From the NCBI GenBank assembly GCA_006937955.1, contig SSNP01000094.1:1547308-1611307 (forward strand): DNA of 64,000 nucleotides, read 5' to 3'. The first letter of the stretch is position 1. Each line of letters opens with the position of its first letter. Of the stretch, positions 47,240 to 60,707 are shown one piece after another. Both the position numbers and the translations under genes were made by a program. This DNA is from Pachypanchax playfairii. Taxonomy: Eukaryota; Chordata; Actinopteri; Cyprinodontiformes; Aplocheilidae. The notes under the pieces were generated by a model. That model was not told where the DNA came from. It searched no databases and saw only the letters and a program-made list of their open reading frames with translations.

Positions 47240-48745
47240 AAAGATGCAAACACAATGGAACAACACTCACTTAATTAAAGACCATTATTAGTTCTGATTC
47301 AGAACCCATCAAGGTAATCAACACTTACAGCTATGCTGGTTTGCTCACACATCCGTAGGTGACAAAATGACAACCTATACATACGCTCACCATCATGCCA
47401 TGGAAAGGTGTAATCTAGATAATTGAGCAAAGTTGTACATAAAGGAAATACCTTCAAGCTTAGACATGTGAGAATATAATTATACCATATTTAAGTGTCA
47501 CTATAAAATCTATACAAACCTGAACCTGAAAGAGTTTAAAGAATATAGGAAATAAATATAGGAAAATGCACTCAGCTCACTTGAGGGCAAGTGATAAGTG
47601 AAAAACATGTTATTTCAGTATAAAGAGTTTAATTATGTGTTAGTATAAAAGAAATATTTTTTAAAATGGTTATTTGACAGGCAAGAATTGACAGTGGCCC
47701 TCTCGTTCAATGTTTATCCTTTCTGTTTGTTTTCTTTTATACAAAAAAAACAACTTGGAATTTAGAAGAATCGGCAGGAAAAATTGAGAAAATAACTTGT
47801 GAAACAATTATTTTTTGTATTGGCAATGTCAGAATGCCTTTTAGATGATGCAGGAATGAATGGAGGCATAACAAAGGGATGTTCCTTGAAAACTTTTTAT
47901 TTGTATTTTTTTCCTTTTGGATTTTTTTATCTGCAATTATTAAGAACAAATGACACGAGTTTCTCTGGAGCAATTAGACATTTATCACCTCCTTGTAAAA
48001 AACAATTACGAAACCTCAGTAGGAGGGTCAGAAAATGAAACTGAAAACACACTTTACAAACGACATCAGCATGCACATTATCTCTCAAGCACAAAATTCC
48101 ATCTCATATCAAGTTTAAATGCAAATCCTCTCATCTGTGAGAAATGAAACGGGTCTTTTAATTGTGTTTTAGATTACTGATTGCCTTTCTATCATTACAA
48201 AAAGACATTCTTTGATCACTTCAGTTTTCTCTGTTTTCTGGCTTTGCTTGAAATGTTTATTGCTTTATGAACCTTTTGCTTCATCAGCACCACATGCTGG
48301 TAAGCATCTTTCGGAGGGCTGAGAAATCAATGGCATGATGCATTCTAGTTGTTGTTTGCAGAAGAAAAACTTAAATTAGAAGGTTTTTCAGGTTTCTGTG
48401 GAAACGGTAGTTATAATTTCTAGTTGAAGAGCACTTATTTGCAGAGTCAGACTCCATTATATACTCTGTATAATAATGTTTGCTTGATATAATTTTTATT
48501 GCAAACAGTTTCGAGAACGTCAGTGGTGGATTTTGGCGATCTGTTGCCATCCCTTTTCACGTATGCTGATGAAATACTTTGTGTGCAGTGCACTTTGTCT
48601 GGATTCAAGCTTTTGATCTATGTTCAGTGAAAACTAGGGCTTTTAATGTAAATTCCATTGTCAAGCTTTCCAAAGTTCTCTCTGGTTTCTGAACAGAGGA
48701 ACAAAAATGAAAATGATGAGCTGAGAAGAAATATCAACCCTCCAT
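47240..48745. other. No gene seen
   Basis: Repeat-poor AT-rich DNA. 47800-48160 has overlapping short open frames without known domains. Part may be conserved non-coding sequence. Confidence 0.35.
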
Positions 48746-48748
48746 GGC

Positions 48749-48824
<76 letters not shown>
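48749..48824. repeat. (AAT)25 microsatellite
   Basis: Uninterrupted trinucleotide run of about 25 units. It makes poly-N and poly-Y open frames on the two strands that are not genes. Confidence 0.98.
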
Positions 48825-48825
48825 G

Positions 48826-50115
48826 GCAGCAATTTTCCTGTTTCTCCTCTTTTCAATCTTTTTTTAATCTGTGGAAACAACAAAACCTTTTTTATCATAA
48901 GCAGGAAAAGAGAAACGAACACTTATTGTAATAATTAAAATGGATTATTATGGTAATCAAACTACGTTTTCTTCACTCTGTGGGCCTTAATTATTGTAGA
49001 GCACATAAAGGTGGGGAACTGTATGGTTTCTTATTAATGCTTTTAGCCAGCCAATTATCCAGGTGTGCATTTGCTCAAGAAACGTTGGTGAATGAGCTTG
49101 AGCACAGTTGGGCTGTTTTGTCCCTCTTCATGACTAAAGGAGGACTCTTGTTATCCCCTTTTAATTAGTCCACTTTTAAATGAAAAGATCAGTTTAAAGT
49201 ACAAGTCCAGTGAGAAATGTTCTAGATTCCTCTTTTATTCAGCTGAATACAGATGTTTTTCCTGCTCCATGAGTTGTTTCACATTTGCTTTCTGATGATC
49301 AATAAATGTCGAACAGAGAGCTACAACCATCAAAGTGTTGAATAACACATTGCAGAATAGTTCTCATGTGGTATCTGGTGTGTATTATTAAAATGAAAAA
49401 AATGTTATTTCAATTTGGGATACTATTTTTGAGGAAGTGACAAACACAATCATCATACCTCTCATGACTGTCTTACGATAAACTTAAACTAAAAGTCATG
49501 AATCCTAATGAGTCCGATCATGTTGTTTCCTTTTTCTACTTCCTGCCCATGTCATGTTTTGCTCTTGCTGTAATTGCAGTTATGTCTCACGTTTTTGATC
49601 CGGTGCTTGTGGACTTGTCTCATTGCATTCCTGTCCCTGGCTGCATGTAGGTCCTGTCTTGTCCTCATCACCAGATTATTTATTCACCTCCAGTAACAGC
49701 ATTCACCTGTTCCTGCCTCAACGACCAATCGCATCTTGGCTGACCACATTTGAATTTGGATTTCAGGTGTTTTCTACTCCAGATGACACGCCTTTCTGTC
49801 CTGTGGACCATGACAAGAGGAGCAGAGGTGCACACGTGGTCACCAAGACTGACACAGAAAGTTTGCCCCCCCCCCCCCCCACTCTAAACAGGAGTATAAA
49901 ATGGTTTGATCCACTAAGTGCATCAGTTAAATCTAAGAGCACAACAACTGAATTCCCATACTCAGTGGCTAAAATATATATCATTCAAAAAAAAAAAGTA
50001 AAAAACATATCAAAACTTTTAAAAGAGCAGATTAAATAATGATTAAGAACTGTAGGATCAAGAGCAGGATTTTAAATCAGTGACAGGACAACCGGATGTT
50101 TCCATTCTGTAGGAA
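48826..50115. other. No gene seen
   Basis: 48935-49170 is a complex repeat-free block (ggattattatggtaatcaaa, gggccttaattattg, ccttttaattagtcc) that could be regulatory. 49530-49790 is T-rich repeat-like. A C-run of 14 lies at 49867-49880. Confidence 0.35.
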
Positions 50116-50135
50116 GTTCTTACAGTTGATCTGAC

Positions 50136-50700
<565 letters not shown>

Positions 50701-52215
50701 CCTGGTTGAAAAAGTGAGATCTAAGTGATGGATCGATAACATGGGTGGCATCTCCAAACAGCCAAAGGGAGAAGGCTGTCTGTTTGTCTATTCTGCAGCA
50801 TCACTGGTAGGAGCATTCTGCCTTTCATTATGCAGATCAATATTTTTTTCACTCCTGCATCCACAGAGGATTTAGCAGATAAGAAGAGTTGAGAGTGATG
50901 CTACGTCTACTCGCAAAGAGAACTCACACAAACAACTGGATTTTTTTTAGCTTGACTCACATATAGAAGAGAACGAGTGTCTACAGACAGAGAGAAGCCG
51001 ATATATTCCAAGCTGGGAGGAGATGATCATGGACAGACACAGAAAAAGATTTCTACCACCTACCTGTATGTCTGCCACATTCAACCTCCACCCACTTCTG
51101 ACCCATTTCACCATCCCACCACCAAACACATACACTCAGACTTTATTCCATCCTGAGGAGTCGACCTACTCCGCCTGCAGCTGGTGACAGTTATGGCACT
51201 GCACTGGTTCAGAAGGAGTAAAGCATGATGGATGCCAAGCAACATGGCACAGCTGAGCTGAATGCAACAAATCTGGGCAGTGAAGATGAGAAATCAGCAG
51301 GGTGGAAATGGGAAAGCAACATCAAACACAACAATGCAAACTAGGTTGGACAAAATTTTAATTACATTGGGAAAGTAACGCTGGAGAATCATCACAGTTG
51401 AGTGTTTGCTTTCTTCTCATACTCGACTGCCCTGCTGCTACGTGGACAATTTTCAGTTTTTGGACAAAACTTGGAATCAGGAAAAGGAAACGTCCCTCAG
51501 AATCGTTTGTCCTGAGAATCTGTCCCTTAAATGTAACGGATGGCATCTCCTTTTTAAACAGGTGTTGGGTGTTTTGAAATGTATTTTCCTTTCCAGCTCA
51601 GTAGTTTGGTTTGTTTAGTTGGAACTAGGAATTGGCCAGTTCAATAACTACACCCACAATACTGTTAAATTATGTTCCACTCATTCTGAAAGTCTTTTAC
51701 ATTTACTCTATAAAATCTTCAGTTCTTTGCCACAAATAAGTAACCCCCAGGAAGGGCCCATGCACAGAGAACAAAATAGATCAACAGAGAAACAATATAA
51801 AACTTCTCTGTCCACATTTGTTTAACTCATTTCATGTATTTTCATATAAAGATAGTCCATTTTTTCAGCTTAACTAATTCCTCCTCCAATTTTGCTGAAA
51901 GACACTTGAAAAGCCACTTGCCGTCACATCAAAAGGCATCTGCCTTCAATGGTGCTTTCACAGGCAGGAGGTTTTAATCTCCTCTCCTCACTGCTTACTG
52001 TACCTCCATATGTCATCCTGCAGCCTCACACACTCCAAATTAAGTCTGAATGTAAAAGAAAAAATGGTTTGGAAATTAAAGACTCAAATATAAGAAGAAA
52101 ATAAAAGGAGGTAGTACGGTTGAAATTACAGTTCATAAAACATTGATTTCCTTTCAAACATTGTCTTTAAGTTATGACCAAATAGGGTAAAATAGCCATA
52201 TTGAACTTTACCTGA
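50701..52215. other. No gene seen
   Basis: Non-coding sequence without clear repeats. Several short open frames show no known motif. Confidence 0.45.
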
Positions 52216-52355
52216 GGAGCAGTGCAGCGGTGCAGTTGGTAGTATTGTTGCCTTGCAGGGAGAAGGTCCTATCGGTCTAAAACCAGGCTGAGACCTTTCT
52301 CCGTGGAGTTTTCATGTTCTCCCCGTGCATGTGTGGATTTTCTCCAGGGACTCCG

Positions 52356-52877
52356 CAAGATGGTTTCTCACAAGATTTTGAGTTTTCCAAACCACTGAAA
52401 ATCCATCTTGAACCGCTCCAACTAAACCATCTGACTCAACTCCATTGGTTGTTCAGACCAATCATGTGTTGGCATTGTGCTTTGGGGCGGGTGTTCAGGT
52501 AGTAAGTGCCCAGGTAGGCAAAGAAAAACAAACACGACCACACCGGTGAACATACGTGTAGAAGCAGCTATTTAATCTGTTTTAGGAGAAGTAGAGATGA
52601 TTTCTTGGTTGAAAAATGTGCAAAGTTAAGAACTTTGTACTATTTCTTGGTGGAAATGATGTGTCTGCTTTTCTCCCGACTGGATTTGCAAGAGCTTGAT
52701 TTACTGTGATTGGCTAAATACAAATCATGATAGGCAAACACTTGCTGGCGCGTCCTTGAATCAGCTTAAAATATTAAACCTCTCTTTTTCAGATACTTTC
52801 AGACGGAGCAATCCCAGATTCATGTGTAGCAGCGACTGGAGACGAGGGGCTACACATAGATCTAGAAGAGCCAGGTT
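52356..52877 (+). mobile_element. Insertion 1 in the SINE (same repeat as 30525-30990)
   Basis: About 520 bp between SINE words '...ggactcc' and 'agcttcc...'. It matches the reverse complement of 30525-30990 and starts near 'gcaagatggtttctcacaag'. The class is unknown, and no coding motif or clear target duplication was seen. Confidence 0.75.
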
Positions 52878-52931
52878 ACCAGCTTCCTCCCACTGACCAA
52901 AAATATGCTTGAGGTTAACTGACAAATCTAA

Positions 52932-53555
52932 GGCTGTATTCACACCTGATAGTTCGGTGGACTCGGTTCCATTGGAAACCAAAATTGCAACATTGTTGCT
53001 GTTTTTAGTTGGTGCAGTTTGCATTCACACTACATCTTATACATGGACCAAACAAGCCTGGAAGCATGTTTACATCCCCACCTGTGGTGGCGCTGTGGAG
53101 TTTCTGCACTACTTTTTTAATGTTGTTACTGCACTTCCTGGTGCTGTCGCTGGAGAGTGAAACATAAACAAACATGGAGTGGCAGCAGACTCTGGTGGCT
53201 TGGGATTGATCTTTTGTGTTTGATGAATGTACCAGATCATTATTCTGCAGCAATGAGTTCAGGATGAGCAGATAACAAGACAGCGGACTGCACGAGGCGG
53301 CTGAGACGGCTGTACTATATAGTCCACTTCCTGCTTTTGGCGTGGTCTCAGTACGGTTGCGTTCACACATGCAATCGAACCACTCCAGAGTTTGTTTCAA
53401 TCGAGAGGAAACCAATGATTTTAGGCGAATTCGAGTTCGGTTGTTTGGTCCGAATCAGAGTTCAATTAGCCGTTCACACCTCCCCAAACGAATCAGACTT
53501 TCTGTGCAAACAAGTTCAATTCAAGTGGACTAAACAGGGCTGGTGGGAATGCACC
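52932..53555. mobile_element. Insertion 2 in the SINE, CTAA-flanked inverted-repeat element
   Basis: Left end GGCTGTATTCACACC and right end GGTGGGAATGCACC are inverted with few mismatches. CTAA is duplicated on both sides (52928-52931, 53556-53559). It is 624 bp with no transposase motif. The SINE reads straight through when it is removed. Confidence 0.85.
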
Positions 53556-53640
53556 CTAAATGGTCCCTTGGTCTGAGTGTGAGTGACTGGCTGTTTGTCT
53601 ATATGTGGTGCTGCAATAAACTGATGACCTTGTGACTCCC

Positions 53641-55365
53641 AACTATTGCCAATGACCAGCCCCCTCACATCTCACATCTCTAAGTGGGTAAAGATACTGA
53701 CTGATCTGTATTTTGTGTTACAAGACATTCAGTTTGGAGAGGTCTCTAAATTAATTAGGAAATGGCATCACAACATGGTTAAACACTCCAAAAAGTGATT
53801 TTGCATGATAAAAAACCTTTAAAAAGTCTCAGTGCTCTCTCCCTGCATCTGGAGCACTGCAGCTGTTCGACAATCAAAACTAAATATGGTGATTCATAGA
53901 GAAAAGGGACATTTTCTTCTGAACACGTTGTAATGGTGTGAATTGTTTTTCAACAGGATGCAATTCATTCATCTTTTCACAGGTCAAACAAAGAGCTCAA
54001 AGTGGTGGAACCTCCACTCCCACAGACAGATGTTAGGCCTGTGGTCAGCCAGCCACGCTTACAATAATGAGAACTCAAGGGGAGCCAGCGCGATGTGCAC
54101 CTGTGCATGAACACGGCAAAAGAAGCACCTGATTTTCACATAAATGCATGAGTGGCAAACACGCACACATGCACACCCACACACACACACGGTAAGCAAA
54201 GACTGACCAAGAATGAGTGTTGAGTCAGCCACAGTGGACTCATGAATTAACAATGATGTGCTGCTTGAAAAAATGAGTGACCTTCACACACACACAGACA
54301 AAAACATCATGAAACAAGAAGAAGAGTGTCCACCAGACCAGATATTATAACAGCAGATCAACTAGGTGTTACAAAAAGAATAAAATGCATCTTCTATATG
54401 TCAAATTTAAGTCTTTATAGTTTCCAGTCATCATTCTTTAACCCTTTCACGAATTTATCATCAATTTTGATAACATCAGACAGATGAAATTAGTGTTTTT
54501 TGACATTTATAAGGCAAGTATGAATGTTTTTGAGCTTTGGGCAAGTCCTAATTTACAACTGGAAGTCATAATGCTGATTAAATCATTTCTAAATATGTAA
54601 AACAAAATCATTTAACACTTTTACTCGTCTTCAAAGAATCTGTTACCGTTACATTATTATTATACACAAAAACAATCTATAATCATCTTTCACTCCTTCA
54701 TCTTATTGATTATTGATCATACTTTTATTCTTGACATCACAACTTATGATTTTTAAACAATAAATCATTCAGCAAGTGATATCTTTTAAGTGTTTTTTTA
54801 CCTTTTGCTCATGTGTTGCAACATTTTGCACAAGTGTATAAATATGTGTGTGTGAGCAGAGGTCCTGCATGTTCTGTTGGTGAAGATATGTTTTCACTGT
54901 CCCCGTGTAGAGTAACACCAGTCAGAGCATCAGCTCCAATTATGGTGAAAACACGTCTGTCAAATGCAGACAGCTCTGTGGTATGTATGTCCACCTCCCG
55001 TAGCAGCTCTGACCCTATTGTGCTCTGCTACACGGCTTTTCGTATGTAGTTTTATATCGAACCATTAATTTTTTATTTCTGAAGAGGATCTCTCATCTGT
55101 TCTGACCACATTAACCACACCTGCAACTCACCTGCAACTCTCTTGCAGGTGGTAATTTTTTCTTTTATTGGTTTCTACCGAGCTGAGAGAACCAAACAGC
55201 AATTGTTGGTTCTATTCCACTTCTGCAACAAGTACCTTGATCTCGCTGTCACAGAAATTTCTTTTTTTTTTATCTCTCTTGATCACTGTTTAACAGAAGG
55301 ATGAAGGGATTTCATGTATGGGCTTTAAAGGAAGTGCTGTTACCAAATATGGCTAATTGAGGGCG
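53641..55365. other. No gene seen; one unresolved open patch
   Basis: At 54845-55020 a minus-strand frame reads STIGSELLREVDIHTTELSA then FDRRVFTIIGADALTG. It has protein-like composition but no identified family, start or splice site. The rest is AT-rich, with a CA-rich patch at 54170-54190. Confidence 0.3.
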
Positions 55366-55369
55366 TTTC

Positions 55370-55572
55370 TGTATGCAAATGACTGTGAACGGGTACGCGG
55401 ACCTCTGTACGCACAAGTGGGATTTATCAACACGATTGTGACGGAGTGTGCGTACGAGTGGCCACCGCACATTTGATAAATCAGACTTTTAACTGTTCGT
55501 ACGAACATTCTAAATTTAATTCGTAGGATAGAATATAGGACAGTTTCTATGAACGATTGATAAATGAGGACC
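55370..55572. repeat. MITE-like fragment ending 'gataaatgagga'
   Basis: Has 'gtacgcggacctctgtacgc', 'gcgtacgagtgg' and the ending 'ttgataaatgaggaccc', like 4770-4945 and 25050-25250. Confidence 0.5.
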
Positions 55573-55574
55573 CG

Positions 55575-57440
55575 GGAGTTATTGACAAAATGTAAACTTT
55601 GGACGACAACATGTTTATTGACTTTAAAATATGCATTTTACAAACAAATGAATATTATTATATGATGACATTGTGGTTATTATAAAAGTGTGCACATGCA
55701 CTTCCAGAGGGTGCCATTGTGTTTGATACACAAGGGTCCCTTATGGGAACTTTTGTTAAGCATTAAAATTCATAGATATAGCAGAAGTTTTGAATAACTG
55801 TCTACTGCAGTAAACACAACACATGAAAGGGTTAAATGATTGCAAATGTACTATGCACAAATGTTATCATACAAACACTTCCTTCTGTGGTTTTATGTGT
55901 CTTGGACGGAAGCATTAAAAGAGGCCTCAATATGAGTCATTGTGCATGATTTTGCACCATCTCTGAGTCTTAAGATCATGTTTGCCTTTGATAATGCGCA
56001 GCTCAACAAATATGAAAAGTAAAAATGCCTTTGCAGAGAAAATAATTTAAGCAGAAGTTGGATTCAAATTTCAGGTTTTAAATGTCAGAAGCCCAATGCC
56101 CTTCTAAAACAAGCATGTCCGACGGGGTACTTCTTTTAAAAAGACAGTAAGAGAAAGGGTAGGCACAGACCCTGAGGGAAGGAGAGAACAGTGTGATAAG
56201 CTAAGGCCAAGCTTCATCCGTAGTAATTACCTCCATGCACCAGGAACGACCCAGCAGTAACATGGAAAAAGATGATGGCTATAGATTGAAGGAGCCTAAA
56301 ACAAAAAGCAGAGAGATTGTATTTCTGATATGGTCTGCTCCAAGATTACACAAAGGCTGACGGGGATAAAACATGAATTAAGCTGAGATGGGGGCAGATA
56401 GAACAAGAGATGAACAAGAGGGGAGTGAGGAAATGCAAAATGTGTCTGAGGAATACAATGACCCAGATCTTCCACATAGTAATAGTGAGGGGGGGAAGCT
56501 GCAACAGTCGGGCTGCTGTAGTACTATGAAGCACAGGAGAAAGATGGAGGACACAGAGATGAGTTAATACTTGTCTAAATGACAGTGCATATAGTGAGTC
56601 TATAAAGAAAACATGATATTTTTGTGTTTTTTCTCAGAATCAGCAGAGAAACAATAAGATTCTCAAACGTCTCATCATGAGCTGGTACACTGGGGCGTGA
56701 CCGTGGCAGCTGAGAGGAGTAAAATCATCAAAACTACTGACTTGACTTGACTTGGAATCAACATGACACATACACATAATCGAATATAGTACAAACACAA
56801 GAACAGAGAACTTATACTAACAATAAAAGGGAGGCAAACATGAGGGTAAATTAAGGAACACGGGTGAGAGGCATGGATCGTGATTACTGTGGTGCAGCAG
56901 GAGAACAGAAAACAACATGGAAACAAACTGTGATCAATCATACGACATGAAAGCTCTTTTCACTCCTTTTATTATTTATTTATTTTCATGTGAACTAATA
57001 TTGAAGTGCCATCGTAATTCTTCCCAGAAAACAAATAACAAAGCATCCCACTGTAAGATGAAAAACAGCAGAGAGTTCACGTTCCTCCAGATTTGTCCTA
57101 AACAAACACACTTTTGTACACGTGGATGTAAGAATGCAATTACTTGCGAAGTAGCCGCAGGGAAATAGGAATGAACTTTTACAGACACTTGTATGTGTGT
57201 GTTTGTATGTTTCTCTCCATCGAAATATGTTTATCAGTGCCCCAGAGGATTTATATTTCAGCATCTATGACAGGTATTCTCTTTAAAGATGGTCATACTG
57301 GTTTAATTTACAAATCTGTGAAAGCGTGCGTCTGTAGATTTGAATGAAACCATGACCAAACAATTTGATAAAGATTTCTTAGAATAAAGGTCCTTCTTTT
57401 ATCAGGAAAGGTGCATGTGTGTGTGGTCACACACAGTCAA
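55575..57440. other. No gene seen
   Basis: Mostly AT-rich. 55900-56040 (caatatgagtcattgtgcat, gcctttgataatgcgcagct) is complex and repeat-free and might be regulatory. No coding evidence. Confidence 0.35.
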
Positions 57441-57445
57441 CAGTA

Positions 57446-58154
57446 GCTACGTTTACGTGGATACATTTAATCGGAATAAACGCCCAATCGGAACAAAAAT
57501 ACATCATGTAAACATGTCAATCAGAATGTTTTGATCCGATGCAGCCTGATCAGAATGAAATTTACTTCCGATTGAGAGGGGTGGTTTTGTCTGATCCTCA
57601 TTCGAATAGACGTGCATGTACACACACACCCATTCGGAATGAAGGGGTGAAAAGAGCCCACTGCGCATGTGTACAACTTCAGCGTGACGTCTTTCGGCTT
57701 TCGCAGACTCAAGTAGAAAACATAGCGGGAGGTAAACAGAAGTGGTCTGCTGGTGCAGTCATCCTGTCATCCTGCTCTCCTCTCCTGTGGCGGAGGAGCA
57801 GTAGCAATATGTATTCAGCCTCTAGCTTGGTTACTGCGACCAGTAAAAACCCAAACATAAAGGTAATCACCTGCAGAAGGTCCATATTGGGGATAACGTG
57901 AGTCAGCTCGAGCACACGATGGGGCGGGAAAGACGTGCAGAAAGGACGGAGTTTGTTTACTTTTTTTCTTCCCCCGGAAAGACAACTCGCTGTGCGCATG
58001 CTCAACTCATTTAACCTGATCGAGTGCTTGGTGCATGTGTACTCATGGCATGATCAGATCATTTCAGTTAGTGTCCATGTAAACAGGGATTTGGGAATTC
58101 AGATCGACCAAGATTTTAATCAGATTGGGGAAATTTGTCGCATGTAAACGTAGC
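57446..58154. mobile_element. Harbinger-like non-autonomous element, copy A
   Basis: A 709-bp element with inverted ends GCTACGTTTAC / GTAAACGTAGC, flanked by TA. It is closely similar over its length to copy B at 61185-61890. A minus-strand frame from 57885 to 57709 begins MDLLQVITFMFGFLLVAV and has LLLLLRHRRG, resembling the start of a Harbinger-type nuclease as I recall it. The frame then runs to a stop with no catalytic domain. The class is inference. Confidence 0.75.
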
Positions 58155-58156
58155 TA

Positions 58157-59300
58157 GTGTTTCATAAAACTCCACATTTGTTTGTGTTTGTCGCAAAAAG
58201 GTGATAGTTGTTAAAGTTATTTAATTTTATATCTGTTGCTTTAAACATGCTGCATGAGATCTACTGTAAATCCACTGCACTCAATTTTCAAAAAAAGTAT
58301 CTAAAATTCTTAAAATGATTGTTGCAAAAATAAACGCATGATCTTTATATACAGTATCAGTCTGTATTCTGAGTTTTTTTCTGTTTCTTTTGATTCATTC
58401 TCACGCTCATTTCTCGTCAAACCTCACGTCTCTCGTGTGTTTGTTATGGTTTCAAGAGGATTTAAATAAATAAAAATATCACTTTATCAAATGGTATGTT
58501 ACAGTTACTTTTAATGAGTTATTAATGACATGTTGCACATTAACAGGCAATTTTTCTCCATCCATCAGTCACTCATCAATCACTGCTTCGCCTCATCATA
58601 ACTCTGACAGATTATTATGTCCCTGGTGTCCCTTCACATCTCTCTACCCCTTCAATACATCTATTGAATGAAAAGTTCCCACTCATACAGAGTCAACAGC
58701 TAATGGGAAGATAAAAGGCTCCAGTAAGTCCTAGTTGAGTAAAGATTCACCCTGATGCAGTTTCCTCTTGGAGAAATGGTTTACTACAGATAATGGTTAT
58801 GCAACTCTGAGTGAATTATTGTTTTTTCTAAAGAAGGATAAAAAATATGTCAATTTCAACATTCATTTTACTGCTATAACACATTAAAACGATATAAGTT
58901 GACAAATAAATAAAACAGCAGTAAAACATTAGGAACAACAAAAAAACTAAAAGTCAGTGAGAACAGGAAGGTCAAACCACGAAGAATGAACAAAATAGTT
59001 TGTTGTGAACGAACAAAGCAGCAGCACTTCCAGCGCCTCTGGAACAACTCATTACTTCATCGGGGATTGGTCGACTGTGACAAGGAGAAGATAAGTTAAA
59101 TGCAGGTGATTTCACTGCTAAGTATTCTGGTAGCGATCTCTATTTACTGGCTGCTTCAGGAATGAGGAAGGAGAGCGGCCACTGATGATGATGATGATGA
59201 TGTCAGGATGTGAGCGGAATCTGAGGAGGTAAGTAAACATTGTAGGTAATTTAAATTGCAGGATGAGTAACTGAAGGTGTTTAGATTTAATGACACAATG
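58157..59300. other. No gene seen
   Basis: AT-rich non-coding sequence with a short GAT run at 59186-59202. No exon or repeat boundary was recognised. Confidence 0.5.
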
Positions 59301-59301
59301 G

Positions 59302-59932
59302 TTAAAGCAGTACTGAATAACTTTTAGAACTTTAAGCTATTTAAACGTCATATTAGACATTCTGGACCCTCCATTGGTTTTACAATAGACTAAATAACCT
59401 CTGTATTTCGGGTCGCAGCAGGAAGTGGTGTTCTGGTGATTTATGCTGCCCTGATGAAAAATACTGCCATAGTACAAAATGACAACTTATTTCATAACTA
59501 TATGTTATTAGAAGTTTATACAGTATTCTTGTTTATGGTGAGTGTGTCCTGTTAATTATTTAAACATATTTTTATGATCATTCTCTGATATTTTCTATAT
59601 AAAATCCCTCTGGGTCCTTATCGGCCATTGTTGGGTCCTTCTCCTCTGGGTGTGTCCAAACATTTGCCTGTTGCTCTGACAATGTAAAGAAAGTAAAAAT
59701 AACATCATATTTAGTGTTTCTGTCCTGGGAGAATTTATTTGATAGATAAAATGTATTTATGGAAAAATATAGAAAATAAAAATAAACAGTAAATCTGTTT
59801 ATTGAAGTTAAGACTGTAGAACGGTGCATGTGTGTAGCACATCTCAAGAGGTAGCATATTTCTGCAGAACACCAGTTCGAGCAACGGCTGTCTGAAACAC
59901 GGCTGCAGAGAAGTTATTCAGTACTGATTTAA
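59302..59932 (-). mobile_element. TTAA/AGCAGTAC family, copy d
   Basis: Starts TTAAAGCAGTACTGAATAAC and ends CAGTACTGATTTAA with TTAA at both ends. It is 631 bp. On the minus strand it carries MADKDPEGFYIENIRE, as in copies c and e, preceded by a shared ANVWTHPEEKDPT block. Confidence 0.9.
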
Positions 59933-60179
59933 CAGATTGGAGTTAGTCGTGACGTCACAGACAAGGTGCTGGTTAGTGTGGTGTGAGCGTACAGCTAACT
60001 GGCGAAGGTGGTGAGCTCTCATAATGCTTATAAGGGGGTGGAGACACCTGAACACAGTGAGGTAATCAGGACATTGTGGGTGAGAGTGGTTAACCAATGG
60101 ACAGGACAGGATGCACTAAGTAAACGATGATATGATCAGGACAGTCATCCAAATATAAGCAGGAGCCACGACTGCTAAA

Positions 60180-60650
60180 GCCAGATCCCTTTTACATTTT
60201 CATTTGGATCTTGGGACGTGTAAGAACAACTAGTTAAATGACTGCCGTCCACTTACAGGACATTATAAAGATCAGATAACTATGTTGGAGCCAGACCAAT
60301 TTAAAAGTTTAAAAGTCAGCAGTAAAATCTTAAAATAATTTCTAAAATGGACGGAGAGCCAGCGGAGAGAATCCAGGATGGGAGTCATGTGATCAGTATT
60401 TTTTTATGTATAAAAAGACGAGCTGTTGCATTTTGGACTGTAAGTGCTGAATGGATGACTATAAGCCTGTAACAGTGTTACAGAAGTCCAATAAATGTAT
60501 CTTTGTTCTTGAATTATGACTTCAATTTGGCAGTGAAACTGAACTTAATAACTGCAGAGATCAGTTTATCTAATTTAAAATAGCAGTCCAAAATAAAACC
60601 CAGTTGTCTGCCAGCTGGATGGCTGGATGAAGCAAGGGGCCAAGAGAAGA
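60180..60650. repeat. Unclassified fish interspersed repeat
   Basis: Contains 'aaatggacggagagccagcg', 'gagtcatgtgatcag', 'gagctgttgcattttggact' and 'agtccaataaatgta', wording I associate with a widespread teleost repeat. The ends are not defined. Confidence 0.55.
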
Positions 60651-60707
60651 CATTAGTTTTCCTAAAGCAAATGACTTCAGTTTAATTGCCATTAAGGCTG
60701 AAAAAGT

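Larger units (their letters stand above)
52219..53640 (+). repeat. tRNA-derived SINE cut into three pieces
   Basis: Pieces at 52219-52355 (head, 'attgttgccttgcaggga', 'ctccgtggagttttcatgtt', 'ctccagggactcc'), 52878-52931 ('agcttcctcccactgacc', 'gcttgaggttaactgac') and 53556-53640 ('gtgtgagtgactggctgttt', 'gtctatatgtgg'). In order they rebuild one plus-strand SINE. The gaps are two later insertions. Confidence 0.85.

Noticed and set aside
48658..48922. Poly-Asn and poly-Tyr frames
   Set aside because: Produced by the (AAT)25 microsatellite.
54809..55020. Minus-strand patch HTTELSAFDRRVFTIIGADALTG as a host exon or transposase piece
   Set aside because: Composition looks protein-like, but no family, start, splice site or continuation could be defended.
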